Origin: Andalucia godoyi
Lineage: Eukaryota > Discoba > Jakobea > Jakobida > Andaluciidae
DNA: 64,000 nucleotides
Reading direction: 5' to 3'
NCBI GenBank assembly: GCA_009859145.1
Contig: VRVR01000012.1
Span: 186,001-250,000, forward strand
Below are positions 11,052 to 19,954 of this stretch, in pieces. Within the stretch, counting starts at the first letter, position 1, and every line of letters begins with the position of its first letter. The notes below the pieces were generated by a model. That model was not told the origin of the DNA, did not search any database, and saw only the letters and a list, made by a program, of their open reading frames with translations. Position numbers and translations under genes: made by a program.

Positions 11052-12032
11052 GCCTCCTCTTTTTTTTTTTTTTTTCGTCTTCTTCCTTTTTTCCAAACTA
11101 CGAATGCTGGACGTTCGAGCCGCGTTGCTTCTCTGTTTTGCGCTAAATTGTATAAAAATTAAAAAGAATAGAAAAAGAAAAAAGAACGCCAGCGGCATGG
11201 ACATGTGTGGATCACCACCAAAGACAGGCTTGAAATGCACAGCAGCAACGGGGAAGCACAGCGGAAATACCGCTGTCGGATGTCCAATGTCGTCGTCAGC
11301 TGTAAGAGCCCCAACACAAAGCAAGATGCTGTCGACAGGCGAAACACCGGGTCACAATGAAAAACAATACGATTTTCTTACCGTCTTCTTCCTGTTATTT
11401 TCTGTTTTTTTACATTGTAATCGAACCATCAAGGAGCACCTTTCATCAGAGACAAAGACAAAACACCGCATGGTTCCAAAGAGAGATCGTCCCAGCAAAC
11501 TCAAACCGGCCGTGCTCGACGATGCCGAGAACCAAGAAGCCCGCTGATCCCCTCTCGTCGGGAGCCGAGAGCAAGAAGAAGAAGATCATCGTCAGATCAC
11601 GGAGATGTGATCGATTGCGTTCGGAATGCGCTTTCAAGTCAGAGAGCAAGAAGGAGCAAAGGCAGCAATGTGTCCCACCGCCGAAGACATTCTGCTTCCT
11701 GCAATGTTCATTTTTTGAATGGTAAATCGATTGAGGGAATATGCTGGTTGCGATGACCCTTTTTGATGCAGAGTTGGTGCTCGCTCCAAATTGGATCTGT
11801 CTTTGGAAACAGTTTAGCCGATGATCAGTAATGATTCACGTTTTGGCGAACGGAAGGGAAAATCGTGAGTGTTTTTTACTGACATACATACATCAAGAGA
11901 AGATACAGTACAAAAAAACTGGGGAAGGATGATGTGTTGTGATAAAAAATAATGGCATTAAAAAAATAAAATAAAGATTATATAAGATACAAAGAAGAAG
12001 CGACAGAACACTGAATACGGTACCAGAGAATA
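11052..12032. other. Intergenic spacer, about 1 kb
   Basis: Promoter side of the transporter gene and 3' flank of the TRPC4AP gene. A small + strand frame at 11522-11725 (67 codons from MPRTKKPADP, Lys/Arg- and Cys-rich, ending CSFFEW) has codon use like the neighbouring genes, but I cannot tell it from chance. A candidate short gene or first exon only. Confidence 0.3.
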
Positions 12033-14495
12033 TTAAATTGAAAGGCGGCCGAAAACCGAAGAAGCAGTGATTTCCGCTTCCGTGCTGCGCCCGCATTCCA
12101 AAATCCAGTCTACCGTTGTGTTCCATCGAGCAAAGGAAAGCTTGGTGGAAAACTCGAGTGCAAATCGGTCCTTTCCTCGCTGGAAATAGTATCCTTTCCA
12201 GAAGGTCAGCAAACCAAGAAACTGCTGCCTCGCGGTGGACGGCATGCAATTCCAAAGATCAGACACTTGCTGAAGACTTTTCAAAGGAAGGAAGAACAGA
12301 AGCGTAGTATTGATGCAGCAAATGTTCTCTTGGTTGATGATGTCGACATTCACACGAGTCATCAGGTCCGCTAAGAAATTCTCTCTGTTTCTGAGCAGAT
12401 ACGAAGAAAACGTTTCGTCGACGGCGCCTGTCGACGGAGGAACCGAAACCAATTCGGGCCTGACTTGAGCCGTTGGGCATTTTAGAGTAAATTCCTCATC
12501 GAGAAGAATACTCCGCAGAAAAACGTTGGAGTCCACAAGATTCTGCTTGGCAATCGTAAGAAGAATAGATGTGTTTCCAAACTTCTTCAAGCAGTACTTG
12601 CGAAGAGTTTCAATCAGCCCAGTGTTGAATTTCAAACATTCCCCAAGTAAGTCGAAGGTGGACTGCAACGAGCCAGCGTGTTTGAAACTTTCAGTGCAAA
12701 CATCGTGGACCAAGAAAGGCAGCAAGTTGCATCCAACAGAAATGTCATTCTGGAAGGTTGCGTTCAAATTGCGCATGTATGCTTCGAGGCAAGAGCAAGC
12801 CCAAAATCGGTAGTTGGAGTCGTCTGGCTGGCAGCGAAGAATGTCCACAACTGCGGATACGACCTTTTTGCAAGCGGGCGTCGATTTCACATCGATGTTT
12901 GTGGTGTCACGATCCAGCAGCGAATGAATAAGACGCAAGAGCTGCATTTTCAGAGAAATGTCCGTGGAGCACTCGCAATTTGGGCCGTGAAGAGGATGTG
13001 ACTGAGTAGGCGGTTCTCGACGAGGATCCCAATTCAAAGAGATCATCAAATCATGGATAAACTCGAACAACCCCAGTTCCGAGAGCAATCGAATAGCATC
13101 AGACTTTCTCTTCCCCCCTGTAAGCATGCAAAGAACAAACACAATCTCAACTTGGTGGCTAGTCAGGGAGAAAATGTTCACTCCAATCATAGGCTCTGTC
13201 CGACGAGGGAACGTCAATGCAGTTTCCCGGGCTGGATCATAAACATATTGCGGAAGAGCGTCAATCGCCGCCCACGCTGACTGGACTGATTGCACAGTCC
13301 CTTGCCCAATAGCGCTCTCGGCGAAAACTTCACGCACGTCCGTAATCGTCATTAGCTCCTGCGTCCTGCCTCGAGCAATGTAGAAGTGAGCAAACCGAGA
13401 ATCCAGAGAAGAAATCCCATGCAGACAGGAGAGCAGCCGTTTGAGTATCTCCGGACGCGCAAACAGCAACGCCTGGTTTCGCGATGCCGCCTGGCATCGT
13501 TTAACTCTGGTCCGACTCCCCGTCTCGATTATGCTTGATGCGCCCTGGACCGTGAAATGAGCAGATTCGATCTTATCACGTCCGTCATAAACGAGCAATG
13601 CAAGCACTCTGCAGGCATACGAAAAATGTCTCGGAGAAAGCGTCATCATGTGGTCCAAGAACTTGGGGCAATCGAGAATATCAACGGGGCAGCTTCGCGC
13701 TGCCAGTAGCTCCTCTGCGAGAACGGTAGCAGATTCAAAGTAATTATTGTGGGGCATGAGTTGCAAAACAGAACTGATCAATTCCGGGCTTGCCGACGGA
13801 TCCTCCTCGTCCAGAATATACCCCACCGCAAACGACAGCTCTCTTAAAATGCGCATCGCCTCATTCAACAACACTGCGATGTCCCCTTCTCGTGCGCCTT
13901 TGAACACAACCCCGAGTCTGTCTCTCTCCATGATGATCTTTGAAATCACATGAAATCCTCCGCACGCGTCAAAATTCCACGCATACTGAACAAGCGCAGA
14001 ACCCGCCTCGGGTGCAGAAGCACTGCTTTCTTCGTCATACGACATCAATTCCGAGGAAATTTCCTGCAGAGCAAACACAGTCTCTCTCAAATTTGCTCGT
14101 TGGAGAGCAACGCACAACGTCTTTAAATGTTCAGGAGCTCTTTTCATGTGCGTGGATACATGTTCCGACACCTTGTCATCAAACGACGAAAACACATTTG
14201 AGAATTGCACACCATGAGTCTTTGTGTTCCGTGCAATGGAAAGAATGTTTCCGCTGTTCTGCACATGATTGTAAACTGGAGTGAACCGCAGTTTTTGCGA
14301 GTTCCGATTCCCGCAAAAGGATGGATTGGAATACGCAGATCCCGAGAATTGCTGAAACCGAACCGTGCGAAACGAAAAGTTTGGTAAACACTCAATTCCT
14401 CCAGAATCTGCATTGCTGCTGCTGCTGCTGCTGCTATAGTTGCTGTTGGTGTCTGATGATCCAAACATCCCTGGTATAGACGGAAATAGAGGCAT
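12033..14495 (-). CDS. TRPC4AP: TRPC4AP (TRUSS)-like protein
   Basis: 820 residues, close to the 797 of human TRPC4AP. Similar blocks lie along the second half: HGPNCECSTDISLKMQLLRL (animal: HGHNQNCDCSPDITLKIQFLRL); SNYRFWACSCLEAYMR, then STFDLLGECLKFN; VDSNVFLRSILLD; and INQENICCINTTLL, then LTFWKGYYFQRGKD near the C-terminus. An alpha-solenoid is expected throughout. Animal TRPC4AP is a substrate receptor of the DDB1-CUL4 ubiquitin ligase and binds TRP channels and TNF receptor 1. Only the ligase-adaptor role is plausible in a protist, and that is inference. The first 30 residues include a poly-Ser run from a (GCT)n tract. The ATG at 14495 sits directly after a (CTTT)n microsatellite. Confidence 0.9.
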   Translation of the reverse strand: MPLFPSIPGMFGSSDTNSNYSSSSSSSNADSGGIECLPNFSFRTVRFQQFSGSAYSNPSFCGNRNSQKLRFTPVYNHVQNSGNILSIARNTKTHGVQFSNVFSSFDDKVSEHVSTHMKRAPEHLKTLCVALQRANLRETVFALQEISSELMSYDEESSASAPEAGSALVQYAWNFDACGGFHVISKIIMERDRLGVVFKGAREGDIAVLLNEAMRILRELSFAVGYILDEEDPSASPELISSVLQLMPHNNYFESATVLAEELLAARSCPVDILDCPKFLDHMMTLSPRHFSYACRVLALLVYDGRDKIESAHFTVQGASSIIETGSRTRVKRCQAASRNQALLFARPEILKRLLSCLHGISSLDSRFAHFYIARGRTQELMTITDVREVFAESAIGQGTVQSVQSAWAAIDALPQYVYDPARETALTFPRRTEPMIGVNIFSLTSHQVEIVFVLCMLTGGKRKSDAIRLLSELGLFEFIHDLMISLNWDPRREPPTQSHPLHGPNCECSTDISLKMQLLRLIHSLLDRDTTNIDVKSTPACKKVVSAVVDILRCQPDDSNYRFWACSCLEAYMRNLNATFQNDISVGCNLLPFLVHDVCTESFKHAGSLQSTFDLLGECLKFNTGLIETLRKYCLKKFGNTSILLTIAKQNLVDSNVFLRSILLDEEFTLKCPTAQVRPELVSVPPSTGAVDETFSSYLLRNRENFLADLMTRVNVDIINQENICCINTTLLFFLPLKSLQQVSDLWNCMPSTARQQFLGLLTFWKGYYFQRGKDRFALEFSTKLSFARWNTTVDWILECGRSTEAEITASSVFGRLSI

Positions 14496-14501
14496 ATTTC
14501 T

Positions 14502-14536
<35 letters not shown>

Positions 14537-15360
14537 CTTCCCCCCTTTTTTGGTTGTTGCTGTTGTTTTTGTTTTTGTTTTGTGGACTTTTTCCTATTCA
14601 GAACCAAGAAACACAGACACAGACACAGACAAGACACTAACACGCACCAGTGACAGCTTTGACAATCGCACTCCCACACACGCGCGAACAACTGGAATTG
14701 CGATGAACAATTTTGAAAGAAATGAAATTATGAGGAAAAAAAGAAGAAAGAAAGAAGGAAAGAATTCAAACACAAAAGAAGAAGAAGAAACCGAAGGGAA
14801 ATCAAAAGAGATCTGCGCAGAATAAAATGCAGTATATCTGGATGGGGTTCATCATTCATCTCTTTTCTATTGAAAAGGTATGTCGGGCAAAATGGAGGCG
14901 GAAAGTAAAAAATCTCAATCTCCTAGACATCTCCAATGGGGAAAAACCGACTTCATCAATCAACACAAAACTGATTGCAATCGGGACCAAAGAAAAAATC
15001 CTTTACAGTTGCGAATTGACGCCATTTGACATGCTGATACAAAAGTAGCAATTGAATTGACTGCATTTCTATATTTAAAATTTTTAACGAATGAGTGGGT
15101 TTCGCAGTGTGAACAAACATCCCCTGCATTCATTATGCACGTGACGCATTGTTCGATTGTGTTCTCTTTCCCCTTTGCCTTGCCACATGGAATCCCGATG
15201 TATGTCACAAAACTCATCCCTCACCGGAACGAATAAGAAAGAAAAGAAAAAAAAGAGAAAAAAAAGACCGTGTGCACAGGTTTTGAGCCCGGAAGGACGC
15301 AATCCCCATTCTACTTCCGAAATTCGCAGACGTCGGGAATGGTTTTGAAGGGCAAGCCGC
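14496..15360. other. Intergenic spacer upstream of TRPC4AP gene
   Basis: Begins with a (CTTT)n run (14498-14535) and is A-rich through about 14900. At 14878 a GTATGT matches the local donor consensus after a short open frame from the ATG at 14828. An AG at 15106 would give a 44-codon continuation to a TAA at about 15236. I recognise nothing in the product, so I do not call it a gene. A second coding-like patch starts at about 15288 and is described with the repeat at 15361. Confidence 0.3.
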
Positions 15361-15419
15361 CAACATTGATTATGCATCGTCGGCGATGGCCATGTATGAT
15401 CAGCGTGCAACGGAGGCGT
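15361..15419 (+). repeat. Diverged direct repeat, copy A
   Basis: Aligns with 17306-17365. Counting by eye I see 43 identical positions, 12 transitions, 4 transversions and one single-base gap. The first 14 bases (CAACATTGATTATG) are identical. A + strand frame through copy A reads NIDYASSAMAMYDQ and ends at a TAG. In copy B the frame starts NIDY, has SAM at the same place, and is then broken by a gap and two stops, one from a C-to-T change and one from a transversion. The excess of transitions argues for true homology rather than chance. Copy A lies on the 3' side of the sirtuin gene. Confidence 0.6.
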
Positions 15420-15536
15420 AGTAGAGACTCGAGGGAAAAAGGGGAGCGGTACGATGGACAGAAGACGAAGCCACGGTTGGGAAACATAAAAGGCTGATAT
15501 TCTTCTGGCTTGTTTCTCTCTGTGGATTCTCCTTCT

Positions 15537-16649
15537 TCATGCGAATAGCAGAGAATGGATCTTGCGCAGGGCTACGAGAGCGCTATCTTGGATGGAAATG
15601 ACTTGATTGCTCCACTCACCTGTGTACTCCGGAAAGTCTGGATTGATTCGAATGAGCGTCGCTTGTGGTGCCTGGTCCTGCTCTTCTGCTTCGTTTTCTC
15701 CTACATTCTGCTGATTCTGAACATTGGCGACGTGCTTGGCAGCTCTGCTTCTCGCATTGATGTCACGAAGGACGGATTCGCATTCCTCACGAACGGACGG
15801 AACACGGACTCCGCATCCGATTTCAAGAATCACCAAGCGGAACTGTGGATTTTCACGGAGTACGTTTTCCATGGCGCATTCCCAAGTCTGATACCTGGCG
15901 TGCATATCTGACGTAATGATGCAGCGATCGTCCCCAAACATCATGACATGCGGTCGAATAGGCTGCACTTTGCATCGCGGGCACCTGCGACGGTCAAAGG
16001 ATCGCTGCGATGGCGCAGTGGAAGAAGATGGTCCACAGAGGGAAAAAGGCGGAGTGGGAGACATATAATCTGAAAAAAGAGACTGTTGGATTTGCTCGTC
16101 TTCAAGCTTCCACATTTGCTCGGAGCACGGCTCCGCACACTGCCACTCGCAGACAGACCCGTGGATCTCTGCCATATCCACGCCATACTGCGCAATTCTT
16201 CGAAAATGCCCATCGACATTCGAGGTGTAAATGTACGTACACGACGGAATTTCATCAGGTCTATACGTCTTGAACAGCGGCTGAGACGCAATCTTCTTGT
16301 CAATCTCGATCCCTGGCTTGCGACACTCCTTCCTTTTTTGCTCCAGCAGCTTTTTGACAATTGCATAACCTTCGTGAGACTCGGTATTCGAGTACTGCAA
16401 TGTACAAGATTCCCAAAAATCATAAAACAAAGCAGGATCTTCATGCACCCATATGGGCCGACACACTTCCGCATACGTCAGATTGTGTCTGTCATAGCCG
16501 GAACGCTGATATGTGGGCAATCCAGAGTCGGCAGAAAATCCAGCTCCAGCAGCGATCAACACAAAAGATGCCTTGCGGATTGCCGAAACTGCTTTTGCAT
16601 ACTCTTCTTCTTCTTCTTCTTCTTCTTCTTTTCTGCACTGTAATTCCAT
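15537..16649 (-). CDS. Atypical SIR2-family NAD-dependent deacylase
   Basis: 370 residues from the ATG at 16649. The frame upstream of it is Phe/Leu/Ser low complexity from GAAA repeats and was excluded. NAD-binding motif is GAGFSADSGLPTY, where classical sirtuins have GAGxSxxSGIPDFR. The next motif is TSNVDGHF, then IHGS with the catalytic His. Zinc-ligand candidates are CAEPC and CPRC, then RPHVMMFGD, EIGCGVRVPSVR and RINPDFPE. This motif set matches a divergent sirtuin group I know mainly from bacteria, not SIRT1-7. An extra acidic run after the start comes from a (GAA)n tract. An origin by transfer is possible. It lies between two copies of a short repeat and next to a Fanzor/IS607 relic. 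Deacylase substrate unknown. Confidence 0.88.
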   Translation of the reverse strand: MELQCRKEEEEEEEEEYAKAVSAIRKASFVLIAAGAGFSADSGLPTYQRSGYDRHNLTYAEVCRPIWVHEDPALFYDFWESCTLQYSNTESHEGYAIVKKLLEQKRKECRKPGIEIDKKIASQPLFKTYRPDEIPSCTYIYTSNVDGHFRRIAQYGVDMAEIHGSVCEWQCAEPCSEQMWKLEDEQIQQSLFSDYMSPTPPFSLCGPSSSTAPSQRSFDRRRCPRCKVQPIRPHVMMFGDDRCIITSDMHARYQTWECAMENVLRENPQFRLVILEIGCGVRVPSVREECESVLRDINARSRAAKHVANVQNQQNVGENEAEEQDQAPQATLIRINPDFPEYTGEWSNQVISIQDSALVALRKIHSLLFA

Positions 16650-16974
16650 GACAGGCGGAACAAACAGCAGCAAGTAAAAACAAGAAAGCAGGAAGAAAGA
16701 ACGAGAAAGAAAGAAAGAAAGAAAGAAGAAGAAAAAACAAGACGCCGCTGCCACCTATTGCGATATGATGAGGCAATCTGAAGCGCACGTAAACAGAACC
16801 ACTGCCACGCGCCATGCACATGTGTCTGTTATCTTCACAGCTCCGTCCACACGATGCCCGATTCGTTTCGCTCTATTTTGACCATGACATCCCTATACAT
16901 ATGCCGCCGCGTTGCATTCTCGCACAGCGACGCTCATTTTCATTTCTTTATTTTTATTGTCCATGCAACGCACC
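16650..16974. other. Spacer between sirtuin gene and mobile-element remnant
   Basis: Promoter side of the sirtuin gene, with a (GAAA)n run at about 16705-16730. No gene seen. The left end of the adjacent element must lie here or just inside 16975, but IS607-type elements have no terminal inverted repeats, so no border can be read from the sequence. Confidence 0.35.
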
Positions 16975-17314
16975 ATGTACATCACGCCTGCAACGCTGCG
17001 CAAGAACCATGACATCTCCACCGCCACCTTCCGGCGCTGGATCTGATGCAAAACGGCGCGGCAGGTGTCGATTGTGACTTGTGACGGAGGAGTACGCGTC
17101 TAAAACGTGCGGCCGTTGCGGGGGAAATGCATCGCAAGTTGTGTGGAAACAAGGTGTGTTTTGCTGCCCATCGTGCAAATGCACGGTCGACCGCGATTGG
17201 AACGGCGCGCGCAACATCTACATCTATCTTAAGAGCGTCTCGCATGCCGAGGGGCGTGTTGGGGCCTACCCCCTTCCCAATCATGCTATGCATGTTGTTG
17301 GGTTGCAACATTGA
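16975..17314 (+). mobile_element. Internally deleted IS607-type TnpA / TnpB-Fanzor remnant
   Basis: Two transposon pieces in one frame. 16975-17043 reads MYITPATLRKNHDISTATF then RRWI, which is the N-terminal helix-turn-helix of IS607-family serine recombinases (pattern vSxxTLRRW). After an in-frame TGA at 17044 comes the C-terminal part of a TnpB/Fanzor RNA-guided nuclease: VSIVT, then EEYASKTCGRCGG, a second zinc-ribbon pair FCCPSC, and DRDWNGARNI holding the RuvC-III Asp (codon 17195-17197). The body of the recombinase and nearly all of the nuclease, including RuvC I and II, are missing. A 7-bp tandem duplication (TTGTGAC twice, 17072-17085) shifts the frame inside the VT-EEY segment. Stop is TGA at 17312-17314. 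The piece is visibly GC-richer than its flanks. It cannot encode an active protein. Confidence 0.85.
17081..17314 (+). pseudogene. TnpB/Fanzor C-terminal zinc ribbon and RuvC-III fragment
   Basis: 77 codons open from a GTG at 17081, the longest intact piece of the nuclease relic. It carries CGRC and CPSC zinc-ribbon cysteines and the DRDWNGARN block whose second Asp is the third RuvC catalytic acid in TnpB, Fanzor and Cas12. About 37 residues follow before the stop. A short hairpin-like stretch lies at 17249-17275 (TTGGG pairing with CCCAA around GCCTACC), the place where TnpB/Fanzor guide RNAs usually end; any RNA role is speculation. There is no ATG in this frame, so it is a fragment and not a small gene. 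Confidence 0.85.
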
Positions 17315-17365
17315 TTATGGGTGGTCAGCGATGATTATCCGTGGATTAGTGTACAATATAGGCGT
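17306..17365 (+). repeat. Diverged direct repeat, copy B
   Basis: Partner of 15361-15419. It begins with the last codons of the Fanzor fragment and extends about 50 bp past its stop, so it covers what would be the 3' border of the element. Relative to copy A it carries C-to-T and G-to-A changes that turn CAG to TAG and CGT to TGT, plus a transversion giving a second TAG and a one-base insertion. Confidence 0.6.
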
Positions 17366-17827
17366 TTCCTCGACAGTACAAGCGTTTCGAACTTGGAATG
17401 TCCTCGAATCAGAACATCGGCGAGAATCCATTTGTGCTCAGATGTCCGACGCGGATGGGCTGGGACCAGAATGGCGCACACAATGCAGCATGTATCGAAA
17501 GATTGTTACTGTCTCTTGTGCCGTGCTCGGCCGTTTAATTAATTACGGAGCTGGATGCGCGAAAGCAACTGTAGACGGGAGCCCGGTGCGGGCAGGAGCA
17601 TTTACCGTACAGCAGTTCCCATCTTTTCGTCGATGGGCAATTCATTCCCGTTTATTTCTCTCCATATCCTGGAGGGTGCGCCTTAATTAATCGTCCTGTT
17701 TATTATTATTATTTTTTTGTTTCTTCTCCTTCTTGTCTTCGCATTGTGCCATATATATACAAATTGAATTGGACAAGGTTCTTCCAGGTTCCACCATTCA
17801 GCCATTCGCCTGTCGCCCTCTTGCTGC
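17366..17827. other. Spacer right of the mobile-element remnant
   Basis: No gene recognised. It contains two TTAATTAAT-type palindromic cores, near 17535 and 17682, about 150 bp apart and similar in immediate context. A + strand frame runs through to 17690 but has no domain and atypical composition. The right border of the element may lie in here. Confidence 0.35.
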
Positions 17828-19723
17828 ATGCTGCCTGCACCTCCGCCATCGTCGAGGAGGGCAATGACACCTTCGTATCGAAGACGAGCTCCAGATGCGA
17901 CTCCAGGTAGTTGTGAAGGACCGGCAGACTATCCGAGCAAGTCTGCTGTTGGATCCGCATCGAATCGACAGCTGCACAAACTGAGTGGCTCTGGTGCGGA
18001 AAGAAGGAGCTCTGATGAGTCTGGCATTCTGAACTTGACATCTGCAAATGATGGACTGAGAGCACTGGGCAACTCTGTGCTGACAGTGATTGGGTATGAA
18101 GGAAGAAACAGACCGGCTACGTCGCACCACAGCACAAGGACGTCCATATCTCGGTTCGGCCCGAGCGGCGGCGGCTCTGAAGAGACGTCTTCGGATGGCT
18201 TCCGAGAACCACTGAAGACCGGGGACGTTTCGATCCCCAGGTTGGACATTCGCAGCTCGTCGTTCCCGAGGAATGACAGCGGCGTGCAACAACAAGGAAG
18301 CAAAACACTTCGAGGCTCGCACGTCATAGGAGCCGCCGCAGTCCCCAGAGAGCAAGCTCGAGTGGGAAATATGAGCGCCAGACATGCAAGGACCGGGGCT
18401 GCGAACGGAAAGCCCGTCATCGGGCCAGCAAGCTCAAGGACTGTGACAACGGCAAAAATCCACTCGAGCTACGCAACTCCCAACCTCCCTTCCGATGCTG
18501 CGTTTCCCGAACTGGAGCTATTCTCCTTTTCAGACTCGATCTACTACGATGAGTCTTTTGACCAAACAGATGATGACAATGCGGACCACCTGGTGCATGT
18601 TTCTCCGTATTCTGTCAAACCGTCACAAATGATTCCAGCGTCATTCCCAGCACTAGCCCCACAAGATCGTCCGACATCCGAGCAGGAAGAGGTGCTGGAA
18701 ACAAAGAAAAAGTCACTGTCCGCGGCGCCATCTCGGCGAATACAGTCTGCGGCATTGTCGTCTCGGAGACCAAAAGACCCGTTGTGGGAAGATGATCCGT
18801 TTCCCATTCCAGAGAATGTGAGGTCTCGTGCACTTGGCAGGCCATCGACGTCCCATGCAATTGGGCATCGACAGCCTGCGGTGCATTCGCGACGAAGCAG
18901 TTTGGATGCTTTTCATCTGCGCTTCTCGGCAACTGAAGAGGAAATCGTGGACGAGGATGAGCAGAGAGACCATGCAGCGCAAGAAATGTTCGACAGTATG
19001 ATGGGGCCTTCCATGTCGCCTTTGGAATCAGAGTCCGACGAAGACGAGGGTGTTGGCACCGAGGCACAAACAGGATGCCGCAGGGAGTTGATGGACGACG
19101 AGTCGTTTGATGAGGATCTTCATCAGAGAGACCGCAGCACAGAATATCAACAGGCTTTTGACCGTAGAGAAGGAATTTGTGGGGAAGATCATTTCACGCT
19201 TCTCAAATCTGCGGAAGAAGAGCTGGAGAAGGGGCGATATGACAAAGAGGAAAAGCGCAGGCAAACACAAGCGGATTTCCGAGACAGGATGCATGACGCA
19301 GAGAAAGCACGAAAGAATTCTCGAATTGGAAAGACAGAAGACGTGCACACAGCAATGCAGAGAATTCAAGATCAGCAATGCAAAGCCGCGCAGACCACAA
19401 TGCACGAACAGGAGGACATTGAAGAAAAGCTAGATGAAGAACAGTCGACTGCGGGTGATCTTCAGGTGGCGGCACCAACTCCTCCCGCAACAAAAAAGGC
19501 TTCCGCCGTGGTTCGAAACCGAGTGGCTCAGAAGCTTCCGGTCTGGAAACCGGCTGCCACCCCTGCAGTCAGCATGCAGTCGACGGGCGTCGCACCTTCT
19601 CCAAGAATCACAAAAACTCTCAAACTCCCGTCTGGGGGCGCGCACCTTCCCATTCCAAATTTATCAGCAAGAGCGAAGGCCTCCAAGCAAGATTCGACAA
19701 ATCCGCCAACGAGCTGGCGTTGA
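17828..19723 (+). CDS. Hypothetical disordered protein, 631 aa
   Basis: Not recognised. Residues 1-370 are low-complexity and rich in Ser, Arg, Pro and Gly. An acidic segment (about residues 240-290) contains DQTDDDNAD. From about residue 370 to 530 the sequence becomes strongly Glu/Asp/Lys/Arg and helical, likely a charged single helix or coiled coil, with EEELEKGRYDKEEKRRQTQA as its core. The C-terminus returns to Ala/Pro/Ser-rich sequence. It could be a cytoskeletal or scaffold protein, but nothing in the sequence fixes that. The ATG at 17828 lies about 510 bp after the mobile-element relic, and the gene converges on PIG-Q. Confidence 0.65.
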   Translation: MLPAPPPSSRRAMTPSYRRRAPDATPGSCEGPADYPSKSAVGSASNRQLHKLSGSGAERRSSDESGILNLTSANDGLRALGNSVLTVIGYEGRNRPATSHHSTRTSISRFGPSGGGSEETSSDGFREPLKTGDVSIPRLDIRSSSFPRNDSGVQQQGSKTLRGSHVIGAAAVPREQARVGNMSARHARTGAANGKPVIGPASSRTVTTAKIHSSYATPNLPSDAAFPELELFSFSDSIYYDESFDQTDDDNADHLVHVSPYSVKPSQMIPASFPALAPQDRPTSEQEEVLETKKKSLSAAPSRRIQSAALSSRRPKDPLWEDDPFPIPENVRSRALGRPSTSHAIGHRQPAVHSRRSSLDAFHLRFSATEEEIVDEDEQRDHAAQEMFDSMMGPSMSPLESESDEDEGVGTEAQTGCRRELMDDESFDEDLHQRDRSTEYQQAFDRREGICGEDHFTLLKSAEEELEKGRYDKEEKRRQTQADFRDRMHDAEKARKNSRIGKTEDVHTAMQRIQDQQCKAAQTTMHEQEDIEEKLDEEQSTAGDLQVAAPTPPATKKASAVVRNRVAQKLPVWKPAATPAVSMQSTGVAPSPRITKTLKLPSGGAHLPIPNLSARAKASKQDSTNPPTSWR

Positions 19724-19954
19724 GGACAACGGGGGAGAAAAGCAGGGAGGTGGGGGGAACAGACAAACCGCCCAACCAACCAACCAACCCAACAAAAGAA
19801 GTGGAATAAGAGGAAAGCGCATACGAGACCCACAAACAGACCCATCCAAAACAATGACAACAACAAAACAAAAGAAAACAAAACAAAGAAAACAAAAACA
19901 TATCATTGTACATAATCAAATACAATTTCGCAAAGCAAAAAAAAAAAAAAAAAG

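Noticed and set aside
11052-11324. Longer N-terminus for the TauE/SafE protein
   Set aside because: The extension ends in a poly-Lys run from a T-tract and would hide a clear signal peptide at 11051.
16650-16754. N-terminal extension of the sirtuin (Phe/Leu-rich, TM-like)
   Set aside because: It is encoded by GAAA and GAAG microsatellites, and the SIR2 domain starts soon after the ATG at 16649.
17127-17690. 187-codon + strand frame over the Fanzor relic and its flank
   Set aside because: The zinc-ribbon and RuvC-III motifs are in another frame, and the remainder has no domain or gene-like composition.
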